A stretch of 55,489 nt of DNA from Candidatus Hikarchaeia archaeon HikBin5 (GCA_009889625.1 WTZU01000006.1:1-55489); one strand, 5' to 3'; positions 26,048 through 35,356 are shown, counted from the first letter of the stretch. The notes: generated by a model not told the origin, from the letters alone. Made by a program: numbers and translations.

Positions 26048-26221
26048 TTAATTTTTTTCCTTCGCGATCTGATATGTTTGAATTGCAACTCCTATCAGTG
26101 CTAGTATTCCTCCTCCCCAAATTAGTTCTCTTTGATGAATATATTCTCCATATAATAATAATACTAGTCCCACAACCATGATTCCCAACGCAATCCCTAA
26201 TACATTTAGATTTTTGTCCAT
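26048..26221 (-). CDS. small two-helix membrane protein
   Basis: A 57-residue protein starting MDKNLNVLG. Two hydrophobic helices (about 7-24 and 33-50) are joined by the short polar GEYIHQREL loop, with a positively charged tail (AKEKN). I recognise no family. A TATA-type ATTTTATATC on the minus strand lies about 25 nt before ATG 26221, which favours this start over ATG 26233 and supports a real leaderless gene. It converges with htpX. Confidence 0.6.
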   Translation of the reverse strand: MDKNLNVLGIALGIMVVGLVLLLYGEYIHQRELIWGGGILALIGVAIQTYQIAKEKN

Positions 26222-26422
26222 ATTCAAGGTCACACTGCCAGAGATATAAAATTCATTATATTTTATTCGATTTAGAAACTATGCATTTATTGTATTTTTT
26301 TTAGAAAAGATATATAAAATGGATTGCATGCTACCATTTTCCATCTTCCTTAATTTATATTTTCACTTTCGCTCTACTGTATACGGAAGTTTATATCCTC
26401 TCTCTCCTAATCTCAATCTGTT

Positions 26423-27493
26423 ATGGAACCAACTACCTCCGAACAACAAGAAACTCCGCAAAAAATTGAGTCTTCACTAGAAGATTTACCCGGAGTTGGG
26501 CCTGCCACAGCAGAGAAACTACGCGACAGTGGATTTGATTCATATCAAGCCATAGCAGTAGCAAGTCCTATGGAATTATCTAGTACCGCAGACATAGGAG
26601 AAAGCACTGCAGCAGATATTATACAAGCAGCTAGACAAAGTTCTGACATAGGCGGATTCGAAACTGCCACTGAAGTCAAGAAAAGAAGAGATTTAATTGG
26701 AAAACTAACTTGGGGCGTAACTGCAATAGATGATTTACTAGGTGGGGGTGTAGAAACCCAATCTATAACTGAAGTATATGGTCAATTTGGTTCAGGCAAG
26801 TCTCAAGTCACTCACCAACTCTCCGTGAACGTCCAACTCCCTCGGGAATTAGGTGGACTTGAAGGATCTGCTATCTTCATAGACACAGAAGATACTTTCC
26901 GACCCGAGAGGATCGATGATATGGTTCGTGGGCTTGATAGTGATATACAAGCAGCAACCATGCGTTTGCACGATATCGAAGGTTCTCCAGAAGACGAATT
27001 AGCAATCGAAGCCTTAGTTGAATCCATTCTCGAGAATATTCACGTTGCAAAGGCCTTCAACTCCAATCATCAAATGTTACTTGCACAAAAGGCAAAAGAA
27101 CTAGTTGGGAAATCAATGGATTCTAAATTTCCTATCAAACTTGTTTGCGTCGACTCACTCACCGCACATTTCCGTGCTGAGTATGTTGGTAGGGGCACCC
27201 TGGCATCTCGCCAACAGAAGCTCAACAAACACCTCCATGATTTAATGCGAATAAATGATTTATACAATGTCGCAACTCTTGTAACAAATCAAGTATCTTC
27301 CAATCCCGATGCTTTCTTTGGCGACCCCACTCGTCCAATAGGAGGAAACATACTTGGACATACTTCCACTTTCCGTCTATATCTCCGAAAATCAAAAGGG
27401 ACTAAACGTGTAGTCCGTCTGGTAGATGCTCCCAATCTAGCAGATGGGGAGGCTATTATGCTAGTTGAAGGTGGGGGCTTAAAACCAGAATAG
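26423..27493 (+). CDS. radA: DNA repair and recombination protein RadA
   Basis: The archaeal RecA/Rad51 recombinase, which forms filaments on single-stranded DNA and exchanges strands. The 356-residue protein has an N-terminal helix-hairpin-helix domain (about 20-75, [16 protein letters not shown]), the polymerisation and core region with Walker [10 protein letters not shown] (120-128; the usual Thr is Ser, a tolerated change), Walker [16 protein letters not shown] and the L2-region and C-terminal [20 protein letters not shown]. It begins with ATG 26423; a TTTATATCC box about 30 nt upstream indicates a leaderless mRNA. About 190 nt of A/T-rich sequence before it holds no other gene I can support. 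Confidence 0.97.
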   Translation: MEPTTSEQQETPQKIESSLEDLPGVGPATAEKLRDSGFDSYQAIAVASPMELSSTADIGESTAADIIQAARQSSDIGGFETATEVKKRRDLIGKLTWGVTAIDDLLGGGVETQSITEVYGQFGSGKSQVTHQLSVNVQLPRELGGLEGSAIFIDTEDTFRPERIDDMVRGLDSDIQAATMRLHDIEGSPEDELAIEALVESILENIHVAKAFNSNHQMLLAQKAKELVGKSMDSKFPIKLVCVDSLTAHFRAEYVGRGTLASRQQKLNKHLHDLMRINDLYNVATLVTNQVSSNPDAFFGDPTRPIGGNILGHTSTFRLYLRKSKGTKRVVRLVDAPNLADGEAIMLVEGGGLKPE

Positions 27494-27535
27494 AATTGCA
27501 CCAAGTTTAAGAAATATTTTGATTTATTTTCATCT

Positions 27536-27946
27536 TTATTGCAATTTTGATAATTGTTCTTGGGCCTGTTGACTCAACTTTTCACCTTGTGTCTTTAACC
27601 CATCTATCGCTTCTGAAATTTTTTCCATTCTATCTACTAATGTTTCTATTCTTTCTTCTAGAAGGCTTCTTACTTTCTCTTTATTGCTAACTTTAGAATA
27701 CCCCCCTCCGATCCCAATAATAAAATCATCTTCACTTGCAACTGACGCACGGATGTAGGTTTCACTACCAAGTGGTACTTGGATAGTAGCTCCAGTTGAG
27801 ATAGATTCTATTGTTGAAATTGCCATTTCAACGTCTTCTTTCAATATTTGTAAATTCTGTAGCTCACCATGGAGTGCTTCTAACCTACCCTCTATCTCCA
27901 TCATCGTCTGCGATAGTGCTTGAAGTTCTGGGTTAGCTTGACTCAT
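27536..27946 (-). CDS. pfdA: prefoldin alpha subunit
   Basis: Prefoldin is a jellyfish-shaped hexamer (two alpha, four beta) that hands unfolded proteins to the thermosome. This 136-residue protein has the expected plan: a coiled-coil helix (about 2-45), a central beta-hairpin pair with GATIQVPLGSETYIRASVAS and a VIGIGGGYSKVS-like strand, and a second coiled-coil helix (about 90-135). The gene overlaps the eL20 gene by 14 nt, as in other archaea. Confidence 0.93.
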   Translation of the reverse strand: MSQANPELQALSQTMMEIEGRLEALHGELQNLQILKEDVEMAISTIESISTGATIQVPLGSETYIRASVASEDDFIIGIGGGYSKVSNKEKVRSLLEERIETLVDRMEKISEAIDGLKTQGEKLSQQAQEQLSKLQ

Positions 27947-28118
27947 TGGACAAGACCTCTTCGATTATAACCTGATTCCGTTTTAAACGATGTTGGCTAC
28001 CAAAATTCGCATAACAATGTTCCATAGCTAAATCCGAATTTTGGGCATCTACGTCCACTTTGAAAGGGGCCCATTGCGCACCCGACCGAAAACGACCTTG
28101 AATTGAGAATATAGGCAT
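27933..28118 (-). CDS. rplX: 50S ribosomal protein eL20 (LX)
   Basis: A 61-residue archaeal LX protein of the large subunit: FSIQGRFRSGAQWAPFKVDV at the start, AMEHCYANFGSQHRLKRNQV in the middle. Length matches. It usually belongs to an operon rpl39e-rpl31e-tif6-rplX-pfdA-ftsY. Here rplX-pfdA is separated from the eL39-eL31-eIF6 group by more than 6 kb and lies on the opposite strand, although they still overlap each other. Confidence 0.93.
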   Translation of the reverse strand: MPIFSIQGRFRSGAQWAPFKVDVDAQNSDLAMEHCYANFGSQHRLKRNQVIIEEVLSNESS

Positions 28119-28157
28119 ACAGTCTCATGAGATACCGCGTGGCAAGAATCTTACTAA

Positions 28158-29195
28158 TCAATTATCTAAAACTATCTGCATGGATTTTTTTGGGAAATGC
28201 ACCCATATCTCCCTTCCCTTTTTTAAATTTTTAATTTCATTGTGATCCAAAGGTACATTCACTCTAATGTTTTCTTCCACCCCTTCGATATTCAATTCGA
28301 CGGCATATCTGTGGCCCTTAAATATTTTTTCAATAATCTCCCCCTCCATCCAATTTATTCCTCCCCCTTGCGTACCTAGAATGATGTCATCCGGACGAAT
28401 GGACACATGTATTGTTTCCTCATTTCCATTTTGTTCAGCCACTATTTCCAAGTTATAAGGTCCCCATCCAACCACCCTTTCATTTCCACTCTTCTCTTTC
28501 ATTTCCATCCTCAAAATATTCGATTCCCCTGTTATTTCTGCAGCTATTATTGTAGTAGGCTTTTTAAACACATCTTCTGGAGTTCCAATCTGGCAAATTC
28601 CCCCTTTCGACATAATTGCAATTCTATCTCCAATTTCCCATGCAATTTCCCTATCATGGGTCACATATACCACTGGTATCTTAACCCGCTTCAATATTTT
28701 TCTAAGGTCTGGGGCCAATTTCTTTCTAACTGGGTAGTCTAGGCTACTTAGGGGTTCGTCCAATAATAATATTTTTGGCATAGAAATTATGGCACGTGCC
28801 AATTCCACGCGATTTTTTTCTCCACCTGACAATGCCCCGACCGAACGATCTAGTATATGTTCAATTCCAAAAATATCAACAATTTTATTTATATCTTCCT
28901 CAGTTGAATTTGCATACTTGATATTTTCCAACACCGTCATGTGTGGAAACAGTGCATCCTCTTGAAACACGATAGAAACACCTCTATTTTCTATTGATTC
29001 TTCTGACACTCTTTCATTTCCAATTATTATCTCTCCACTATCTAGTTGTGATATCCCCGAAATTACATTTATCAGTGTTGTTTTTCCAGAACCAGATGGC
29101 CCTAATATGACAAGAATTTCATTTTCAACAATCAAATCTAGTGGGCCTAACAAAAAATTCCCCAATGATTTGACCACTGATTTAATATGAAGCAT
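28158..29195 (-). CDS. wtpC: tungstate/molybdate ABC transporter ATPase
   Basis: The ATP-binding subunit of an oxyanion importer. The 345-residue protein has Walker A GPSGSGKT (about 32-39), Q-loop VFQEDALFPHMTV, signature LSGGEKNRVELARA, Walker B ILLLDEPLSSLD and switch His VTHDREIA, then a C-terminal regulatory TOBE-like domain (about 235-345). I start at ATG 29195 (MLHIKSV), which overlaps wtpB by 14 nt; the longer frame from 29228 adds 11 unneeded residues. It ends the wtpABC operon. Substrate specificity (W versus Mo) follows from WtpA and is not certain. Confidence 0.88.
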   Translation of the reverse strand: MLHIKSVVKSLGNFLLGPLDLIVENEILVILGPSGSGKTTLINVISGISQLDSGEIIIGNERVSEESIENRGVSIVFQEDALFPHMTVLENIKYANSTEEDINKIVDIFGIEHILDRSVGALSGGEKNRVELARAIISMPKILLLDEPLSSLDYPVRKKLAPDLRKILKRVKIPVVYVTHDREIAWEIGDRIAIMSKGGICQIGTPEDVFKKPTTIIAAEITGESNILRMEMKEKSGNERVVGWGPYNLEIVAEQNGNEETIHVSIRPDDIILGTQGGGINWMEGEIIEKIFKGHRYAVELNIEGVEENIRVNVPLDHNEIKNLKKGREIWVHFPKKSMQIVLDN

Positions 29196-29967
29196 AATCT
29201 CCTCCAATTTCTTTCCCCATTCTGCCAATTAAAACAATCACAATCATTGAACTTACTAGTAATATCATTGTCATTTGGAATGCATTTCCAATCCCTCCTG
29301 TTATGAATGAAACCCATATTTGAGTTGGCATGGTCCTTGGGTAGTATGCCATCATTACAGTTGCACCAAATTCCCCCATGGCTCTGGCAAATGCGAGCAT
29401 TGCCCCTGCAATTATTCCTTTCATTGATAAAGGCAATGTAATTTTCCAAAAAGTTTGAATTTTGGTTTTCCCTAGGGATCTCGATGCATATTCTAGTTTC
29501 TCATCCACTGAATCAAACCCCACCTTTGCTGAGATCACAATGAATGGAGATATGACAAATACTTGTGCAAGTATTATTCCTATCATCGATTGAGTCAATT
29601 CAATCCCTGATGAAGCTGCTAGTGATCCTATTATTGAACCTGGTCCCAACAATGTAAGTAGTACCATTCCACTGACTATTGGAGGGAGCAACAGTGGTAA
29701 AAATACTATAAATAAAACGAAATCTTTCAAACTAGATCTATCCCGGGATAGGAAGTATGCTAACGGAATTCCTAACATGCATGAAATCACCACGCTCATG
29801 GCAGAGGTGCTCATCGACGTAATTATTGCAGATGAAATTCCCCCTCCCATGCTACTTATTCTTCCGTATTCATTTCCGCCCCAAAATACTAATGAAAAAA
29901 TAGGAGCAATGTAGTATATTACAAGAATTCCCCCCAATAACTGTAAGATTGATATTTTATTCTTCAC
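29182..29967 (-). CDS. wtpB: tungstate/molybdate ABC transporter permease
   Basis: A 261-residue membrane permease with about six helices and the EAA loop that contacts the ATPase (RSLGKTKIQTFWKITLPLSM, then KGIIAGAMLAFARAMGEFGA). The ARAMGEFGATVM stretch is characteristic of ModB/WtpB/CysT-type permeases. The start codon is GTG 29967, which overlaps the wtpA stop as GTGA, so translation is coupled. Its end overlaps wtpC. It forms a homodimer in the importer. Confidence 0.88.
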   Translation of the reverse strand: MKNKISILQLLGGILVIYYIAPIFSLVFWGGNEYGRISSMGGGISSAIITSMSTSAMSVVISCMLGIPLAYFLSRDRSSLKDFVLFIVFLPLLLPPIVSGMVLLTLLGPGSIIGSLAASSGIELTQSMIGIILAQVFVISPFIVISAKVGFDSVDEKLEYASRSLGKTKIQTFWKITLPLSMKGIIAGAMLAFARAMGEFGATVMMAYYPRTMPTQIWVSFITGGIGNAFQMTMILLVSSMIVIVLIGRMGKEIGGDYASY

Positions 29968-30896
29968 GACGTTATGGCCCTTTCAATTTTTTTTGGAATG
30001 TCTCCCAAAATTCTTGGATATCTCTCTGGAAGCACGAAACCCGATTCTAGTAGATATCCTCCACTAATGTGATTTTGGAAAACATCTATTACCTCCGAGT
30101 CCGTTTTTTCCGTCCAGATGGTAGAAGCATATTTTATTACATCCCCGGTGATTTTTTCCCCAGTTTGCAATTTATATTCTGTCTTGGAATACCATTCATC
30201 TACTTTTTCTGGAGAACCTAGATTGATTTCGGAAGGTAACTCCACATAATCATATCCTCTCTCAACAGCCATGTTCTTGTATACTATTGCCACATCAACT
30301 CCTCCTATTTCGAAATAACTCATCAACTCGATCTCTGGGAGTACTAGACTTTTAGACAGAATCTTTTCTTTGAGATTTGCCTCTTCATAATACTGTTCTG
30401 ATAAATCTAATAAAAATAATGTCCGGTACCCTAATGGATCTAAATCAGGGTCGGTTCTCCCTATTTTCATGTCATATTCTAATATCGGTTCATACCATTT
30501 TTTTAGACCACTATCTGCAATTAATTTTCCAGCATCTGTATCTTTATTATAGGCAATCACCATTTGATTCGTGGCAAATTCGACGTGCCATTTTGGCTTT
30601 ATCACTCCTTCAAATAGTATGGGATCTGACACTGAAATTATATCTGGATTTTTCAATCCCGCTTTAACCATTTGTGCAATGGAAACTGACCCATGTGCTT
30701 CAATCCTTAATGGAATTTGAACTTCATTTTTCAATCCCCTCTCCATTGATGTAAGGAGACTACCTGCTACCAAAAAATAAATAGATTCGCGATCAAATGA
30801 TTTCCCACCTTGCAGGCGTTTCTCGCTTTGATCTATACATCCAGCTAGGCCTCCTATGGAAGAAATTAAAATCAATTCTCTCCGTGTTATCTGCAT
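29964..30896 (-). CDS. wtpA: tungstate/molybdate-binding lipoprotein
   Basis: The substrate-binding protein of the importer. The roughly 310-residue protein begins MQITRRELILISSIGGLAGC: a twin-arginine (TRRE) and hydrophobic stretch ending in lipobox LAGC with the modified Cys at about 20, so it is probably a Tat-exported lipoprotein facing outside. Binding-protein features shared with WtpA include EAHGSVSIAQ, TNQMVIAYNK and GRTDPDLDPLGYRT. The start at ATG 30896 fits a TTATAAT box about 42 nt upstream; ATG 30920 would lie too near the box. WtpA homologues take tungstate or molybdate with high affinity, and the ModE-like neighbour agrees. Confidence 0.86.
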   Translation of the reverse strand: MQITRRELILISSIGGLAGCIDQSEKRLQGGKSFDRESIYFLVAGSLLTSMERGLKNEVQIPLRIEAHGSVSIAQMVKAGLKNPDIISVSDPILFEGVIKPKWHVEFATNQMVIAYNKDTDAGKLIADSGLKKWYEPILEYDMKIGRTDPDLDPLGYRTLFLLDLSEQYYEEANLKEKILSKSLVLPEIELMSYFEIGGVDVAIVYKNMAVERGYDYVELPSEINLGSPEKVDEWYSKTEYKLQTGEKITGDVIKYASTIWTEKTDSEVIDVFQNHISGGYLLESGFVLPERYPRILGDIPKKIERAITS

Positions 30897-30949
30897 TTCC
30901 CTCCCTCTTTTCGTATCCACTTACTTTTCCTCTGTTATAATACTTTTCA

Positions 30950-30969
30950 TTATGTCCTATCAGACATAA
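30950..30969. promoter_or_regulatory. palindromic operator between wtpA and its regulator
   Basis: A perfect inverted repeat, TTATGTC-N6-GACATAA, lies in the 104-bp space between two divergent starts. A further half site TATGTC (30978-30983) overlaps the plus-strand TATA box TTTATAT (30974-30980). The wtpA box (30935-30941, minus) is just to the left. Binding here by the ModE-like protein would cover both promoters. The function is inferred from position and symmetry. Confidence 0.65.
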
Positions 30970-30973
30970 CCCC

Positions 30974-30980
30974 TTTATAT
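30974..30980 (+). promoter_or_regulatory. TATA box of the ModE-like regulator gene
   Basis: TTTATAT centred 24 nt before ATG 31001, which fits a leaderless transcript. The adjoining operator half site suggests autoregulation. Confidence 0.55.
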
Positions 30981-31000
30981 GTCAGTATTCTATACCATCT

Positions 31001-31687
31001 ATGGAAAATGAATTCGATCTCCATTTCCGAATTGGTCCTATTACCTTTACTTCCAAAGATGCCATTCTCTTACAATCTGTGGAAAAACATGGATCTCTTA
31101 ATTCTGCGGCTTCTTCTCTCGGACGATCTTATTCAAGAGCCCACAAACGTATCCGACAACTAGAAAATTATTCTGGACCTCTGTTATCCCGGACACGCGG
31201 TGGTAAGGGCGGCGGCGGGAGTTCTCTTACAAAAAATGCATATGATTTGTTGGATCGCTTCTCGCGATTAGAAATCACTTTTGCCGACATTCTTGGAACC
31301 GAAGAAATAGTCCTAGAAGGAAACGTATTATCTCGAGACGGCGAACTAGCTACAATACTCACCTCTGCAGGGCCTATTTGCGCTCTTCTTTTTACAGACG
31401 CGGAACATGTACAAATATCTTTAAGATCCGATTCAATCACTCTTCATTCTCCCCCTTTTACTTCTTCTTCTATAGTAACAAGTGCACTAAATAGGTTCCT
31501 TGGAGTTATCCTTGCAATCAATACTCACCAGGCCATCGCAGAAGTCACCTTTGACATAGGATCAAACATAACAATGACTGCTCTCGTTTCCATGGAAAGC
31601 CTCTATCAATTAGATTTCCAAATTGGATCTCCTGTAGTGGCTACATTCAAAGCAACATCTACCCGGGCAGTTCCCTTTCATTCTTGA
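31001..31687 (+). CDS. ModE-like HTH-TOBE transcription regulator
   Basis: A 228-residue protein with a ModE-type winged helix (about 18-85): DAILLQSVEKHGSLNSAASS followed by LGRSYSRAHKRIRQLENYSG and a glycine-rich wing (RGGKGGGGSSLTK). The C-terminal part (about 105-225) carries TOBE-like beta stretches (GNVLSRDGELATILTSAGPI) that bind molybdate or tungstate in this family. Divergence from wtpABC and the shared palindrome suggest that it represses the transporter when oxyanion is plentiful. Which metal it senses cannot be told from sequence. Confidence 0.83.
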   Translation: MENEFDLHFRIGPITFTSKDAILLQSVEKHGSLNSAASSLGRSYSRAHKRIRQLENYSGPLLSRTRGGKGGGGSSLTKNAYDLLDRFSRLEITFADILGTEEIVLEGNVLSRDGELATILTSAGPICALLFTDAEHVQISLRSDSITLHSPPFTSSSIVTSALNRFLGVILAINTHQAIAEVTFDIGSNITMTALVSMESLYQLDFQIGSPVVATFKATSTRAVPFHS

Positions 31688-31692
31688 TGTAG

Positions 31693-32934
31693 CTATTCAA
31701 ATATTCTCTTTATTTCTTCAATCCCAGCAATCAATTTGTCAACTTCTTCTATTGTGTTGTATAAATAATAAGAGGCTCTAACTGTCCCTGAAACGCCCAA
31801 CACTCGGTGCAATGGATGTGTACAATGTTCTCCCGCACGAATTGCAATACCATGATCATCAAGAATAGATGCGATGTCGTGTGCGTGAGAAGATCCTAAA
31901 TTAAATGATACCAATCCGCCCCTTTCTTCTCCTACAGGGGGGCCATATATATCTACACCTCCCATTTCCGAAAGAGACACCATTGTGTACTCTGCTAGTT
32001 CATTATCGTGGCGCCAAATGTTATCAAGGCCAATTCCTTCAAGATATTCTGCAGCTTTGGAAAGTGCAATTCCTTGACAAATTGGAGGGGTACCTGCTTC
32101 AAATTTCCATGGAAGATCATTCCATGAAGATGAATCAAATGTAACCTTTCTAATCATCTCTCCACCATACATAAATGGTTCCATTTTTTCTAGTATCTCT
32201 TCCCTCCCATAAAGGCAACCAATCCCGGTTGGACCTGCCATTTTGTGTCCAGAAAAAGCATAAAAATCAACATCCAATTCTTTAACATCAATCGGCATAC
32301 TAGGTGCCGCCTGTGCCCCATCCGCCAATACTAAACTCTCATTTTCATGTGCCATTTCTGATAGTTCTTTCACCGGATTCACTGTCCCAAGAACATTAGA
32401 TACATGCACTAAGGACATCATCTTGACATGTCTATCGATTATCTCATTTGCATGTTCCATATCTAGTTTCCCAGAATCATCAACTCTAATGTATTTCACA
32501 GTGGCACCCGTTCGCTTTCCAATCTGTTGCCACGTTACTAACGATGCATGATGCTCCATTTCTGTAAGTACTATCACATCACCCTCTCCTAGTTCTTTTA
32601 ACCCCCAAGCTTGCGCTACTAGATTAATAGATTCAGTAGTATTTTTCGTGAAAATCATTTCTTCACGATCCGATCCTCCCACGAATTCGATCATCTTATC
32701 ATGTGCTTCTTCATATGCATTGGTCGCATCCACGCTCAATTTATGCGTACCTCTGTGTATGTTAGAATTGATTTTTTTATAGTAATTTTCTATACATTCA
32801 CATACCACATTCGGTGTGTGAGAAGTCGCAGCACTATCTAGATATACCAATGGGATTCCTTCTCTGACTTCTATATCTAATATTGGGAATTCCTTCCTTA
32901 TTTTTTCCGTGTCGAGTATATCTGATCCTGCCAT
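31693..32934 (-). CDS. sufS: cysteine desulfurase, SufS type
   Basis: SufS removes sulfur from cysteine for iron-sulfur clusters and tRNA thiolation. The 413-residue PLP enzyme shows YLDSAATSHTP at the start, EMEHHASLVTWQ, the Schiff-base Lys231 in FSGHKMAGPTG, and the persulfide Cys371 in RAGEHCTHPLHRVLG. The catalytic loop is the short type II (SufS/CsdA) form. Its scaffold partner, SufU, lies 2.5 kb away on the other strand. It is next to, and convergent with, the ModE-like gene. Confidence 0.95.
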   Translation of the reverse strand: MAGSDILDTEKIRKEFPILDIEVREGIPLVYLDSAATSHTPNVVCECIENYYKKINSNIHRGTHKLSVDATNAYEEAHDKMIEFVGGSDREEMIFTKNTTESINLVAQAWGLKELGEGDVIVLTEMEHHASLVTWQQIGKRTGATVKYIRVDDSGKLDMEHANEIIDRHVKMMSLVHVSNVLGTVNPVKELSEMAHENESLVLADGAQAAPSMPIDVKELDVDFYAFSGHKMAGPTGIGCLYGREEILEKMEPFMYGGEMIRKVTFDSSSWNDLPWKFEAGTPPICQGIALSKAAEYLEGIGLDNIWRHDNELAEYTMVSLSEMGGVDIYGPPVGEERGGLVSFNLGSSHAHDIASILDDHGIAIRAGEHCTHPLHRVLGVSGTVRASYYLYNTIEEVDKLIAGIEEIKRIFE

Positions 32935-33068
32935 TCTTTCTATTTGTTATTTCTGCTCGAAACATAACACTCTTTCCAAATCTCTTACTAAAAAATTAGG
33001 TTTTATTTAATAAATCTATAATGAATTTTAGACCTTACGACCTTACTATGGTCTCTATTCTTCCACCT

Positions 33069-33374
33069 TCATAAACGCACAAATTGAGCATGAAGAACCT
33101 CTCCTATCTCTAGAACATTCTCTTCACTGATCATTCCCATTTCTATTGCCAATCGAATTGATTTATCCCCTGTTATATTTGCTATATTGGCATTTCTTAA
33201 ACTCTCTTTAATAGTTTCTTCATCTGCTTCTTCTCCTAAATAAAAAGATTCTGTAACCGTCAATGAAACATCCCCCTTTTTGAACGTCATTCCCATTATT
33301 TCCACATCACATAAAGAGACGAATAAACCTTGCTCAGTCACCCGTTCCTTCAAAATCATCTTTTTATCTTTCAT
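33069..33374 (-). CDS. DUF424 family protein
   Basis: A 101-residue archaeal DUF424 protein: LKERVTEQGLFVSLCDVEIM, GMTFKKGDVSLTVTESFYLG, then NIANITGDKSIRLAIEMGMI and the conserved end HAQFVRL. The family is widespread in archaea with no established function that I know. It could start at ATG 33359 (MILKERV) instead of 33374 (MKDKKM). It lies 10 nt downstream of the TPR gene, so they are probably co-transcribed; the pairing is known to me from Haloarchaea. Confidence 0.87.
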   Translation of the reverse strand: MKDKKMILKERVTEQGLFVSLCDVEIMGMTFKKGDVSLTVTESFYLGEEADEETIKESLRNANIANITGDKSIRLAIEMGMISEENVLEIGEVLHAQFVRL

Positions 33375-33384
33375 GTTTTCAATT

Positions 33385-34149
33385 TTATTTTTCTCTCATT
33401 GACTCAATAGCTTCACTAATTCTGCCCCCCTCTTCGTAATCTCCCACGCCATCACAAGATCTCAGTTTTTCTTCAAGCACGTTTATACTTCGATATCCCA
33501 ATCCTATTGCATTATCCAAACAAGGCAAAGCCTGATCAAACAACCCTCTCTCGTTAAGGAAGAATCCTCTGTTATACCACGCCTCAGCAAATCTTTCATC
33601 AACCTCGATGGCTTTTTCAACATGTTCTAGTGCCTCCTCATCTTTCCCAAATTCCCACAGTGCAAATGCTAGATTATTTTCTGCAGTCGCTCTGTGTTTC
33701 CCCTTCTCATCACTTACTATAGCTTCTCTAAACGATCCTATGGCCTCATCCCACTCTTCTAACTCCGAATGTGATACTCCTTTGTTCACCCATGCTTCTT
33801 GAATCACTTCTTTGTCATCTGAAAACCAAATAATGCGCGAAAATGAATCAATAGCCTGTTCGAACATATCTATCATCATATATGATATTCCAATTTCCAT
33901 CAAATCATCTACTTCCACCAAATCCTTGGGTATGGTGGATTCATCTAATAAATCTGGCAAGACATGGGAATCAACCGGATCTATGTATCTAGGATCTATA
34001 TCCACCGTCAATACTCTAGGATCTATATCAAATCCCTCATATGGATTCTCATTCCCCCGCCGTTCATTCCTACTATCTCTTCCTTCTTGTCCGACCATGC
34101 TTTTATTACATGCTCGACGAAAGTTAAGCCCTGCGACCTCCATTTTCAT
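33385..34149 (-). CDS. tetratricopeptide (TPR) repeat protein
   Basis: This 254-residue protein has a polar, probably flexible first 75 residues, then tandem TPR units (about 80-245): MEIGISYMMIDMFEQAIDSF, QEAWVNKGVSHSELEEWDEA, ATAENNLAFALWEFGKDEEA and FAEAWYNRGFFLNERGLFDQ. TPR arrays act as protein-binding scaffolds. The partner is unknown; the DUF424 protein encoded 10 nt downstream is the obvious candidate. No signal peptide, so cytoplasmic. The start could be ATG 34149 or 34143. Confidence 0.85.
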   Translation of the reverse strand: MKMEVAGLNFRRACNKSMVGQEGRDSRNERRGNENPYEGFDIDPRVLTVDIDPRYIDPVDSHVLPDLLDESTIPKDLVEVDDLMEIGISYMMIDMFEQAIDSFSRIIWFSDDKEVIQEAWVNKGVSHSELEEWDEAIGSFREAIVSDEKGKHRATAENNLAFALWEFGKDEEALEHVEKAIEVDERFAEAWYNRGFFLNERGLFDQALPCLDNAIGLGYRSINVLEEKLRSCDGVGDYEEGGRISEAIESMREK

Positions 34150-34257
34150 TATACATCTCCTCTATATCCCTTCCCCATTTACAACCACTCGTATTAATTT
34201 GAGATAAAACAGAAAGGATAGCGTTTTAATATACTAAGGAATAAGTACACCCCATCC

Positions 34258-34410
34258 ATGGTCAAGAAATCTAAAGCTAAGAAAAAAAGATTAGCCAAGC
34301 TTGATCGTCAGAATAGTCGAGTCCCTGTTTGGGTTATATTAAAAACCAACCGAGGGACTCTCCAAAATCCAAAACGACGTCATTGGCGCCGGAGTAATAC
34401 AGACGAATGA
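34258..34410 (+). CDS. rpl39e: 50S ribosomal protein eL39
   Basis: This 50-residue basic protein starts [20 protein letters not shown] and continues [20 protein letters not shown] then HWRRSNTDE, a textbook eL39. It sits at the peptide exit tunnel of the large subunit. A TATA-like TTTTAATAT is about 30 nt upstream of ATG 34258, so it probably begins a leaderless operon. The stop overlaps the next start as ATGA. Confidence 0.95.
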   Translation: MVKKSKAKKKRLAKLDRQNSRVPVWVILKTNRGTLQNPKRRHWRRSNTDE

Positions 34411-34685
34411 GTTCAAGTAATTTCGATGAAAGGGTAGTTACAATCCCCCTACGCGACGTAAATGCGGTTCCTTCTTACAAACGTGCAGACAAAGCAATGT
34501 CTCTTATCCGGCAATATCTAGCAAAGCATTTTAAAGTTTCACTCGAAGAAATCCGGATTGATCCTTCCATCAACAAAATAGTTTGGGCACGTGGACAATC
34601 TCACCCGCCCTCAAAAATCCGTATCCGTGCAGCATTATTTGAAGAAGATGGTCTCAACGTAGTAGAGGCGGAGCATGCAGCTTAG
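34407..34685 (+). CDS. rpl31e: 50S ribosomal protein eL31
   Basis: A 92-residue eL31: [59 protein letters not shown] and [14 protein letters not shown]. It is part of the large subunit near the exit tunnel. Its start overlaps the eL39 stop by 4 nt (ATGA) and eIF6 follows after 2 nt, giving a tightly coupled ribosome-biogenesis operon. Confidence 0.95.
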   Translation: MSSSNFDERVVTIPLRDVNAVPSYKRADKAMSLIRQYLAKHFKVSLEEIRIDPSINKIVWARGQSHPPSKIRIRAALFEEDGLNVVEAEHAA

Positions 34686-34687
34686 CC

Positions 34688-35356
34688 GTGTTTAGGACTA
34701 ATATCTCTGGTGTTTCTTGTATTGGTGTATTTCTCACAGCCACTGATGACTATCTATTCACTAGACCTAATTTAGACCCGGCCTTATTGGATAGTTTGTG
34801 TTCTGAATTAAAAGTAGATCCTATAGAAACAACAATAGGGGGGTCTATTACAACAGGTTCACTTCTGTGCGGAAATAACAGCGGCCTCCTTGCAAGTTCT
34901 CAACTAACCGAATCTGAGAGAAAAACGATCATTTCTGAAGTTGATTTGCCTCTTGAAACAATACCAGGAAATATCAATGCTGTTGGCAATATATTATTAG
35001 CAAATGATCACGGAGCTTTTGTTCACGGACGTCTACATGAAAAAGCAATATTTGCCATCGAACAGATCCTCGATGTGCCTGTGATCTGTTCTACTATCGC
35101 AGGAATACCAACCGTAGGAACTGCAGCTGTAGCCACTAATAATGGGGTTCTATGTCCCCCTTTGACTTCTGATATAGAACTCAGTCAATTACAAGACCAC
35201 TTTGAAGCTCCGGTAGATGTCGGATCTATCAATTTCGGGAGCTCTCTTATTGGGTCGGGCCTAGTTGCAAATGTCCATGGGTACGTATCTGGAGGAAATA
35301 CTACCGGGCCCGAACTAGGTAGAATTGAAGAAACACTTGGCTTTCTACCCGAATAA
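34688..35356 (+). CDS. tif6: translation initiation factor 6 (anti-association factor)
   Basis: aIF6 binds the large ribosomal subunit (uL14 side) and keeps it from joining the small subunit too early. The 222-residue protein has the five-fold pentein repeats: ISGVSCIGVFLTATDDYLF, GSITTGSLLCGNNSGLLASS, GNINAVGNILLANDHGAFVH, GTAAVATNNGVLCPPLT and SLIGSGLVANVHGYVSG. The start codon is GTG 34688, two nt after the eL31 stop, which suggests reinitiation. Length matches the family. Confidence 0.95.
   Translation: MFRTNISGVSCIGVFLTATDDYLFTRPNLDPALLDSLCSELKVDPIETTIGGSITTGSLLCGNNSGLLASSQLTESERKTIISEVDLPLETIPGNINAVGNILLANDHGAFVHGRLHEKAIFAIEQILDVPVICSTIAGIPTVGTAAVATNNGVLCPPLTSDIELSQLQDHFEAPVDVGSINFGSSLIGSGLVANVHGYVSGGNTTGPELGRIEETLGFLPE

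Noticed and set aside
29147-29449. A second open frame over the wtpB-wtpC junction
   Set aside because: Its translation (many Asn, Trp, Cys) is not protein-like, and the wtpB frame over the same bases has clear permease motifs.
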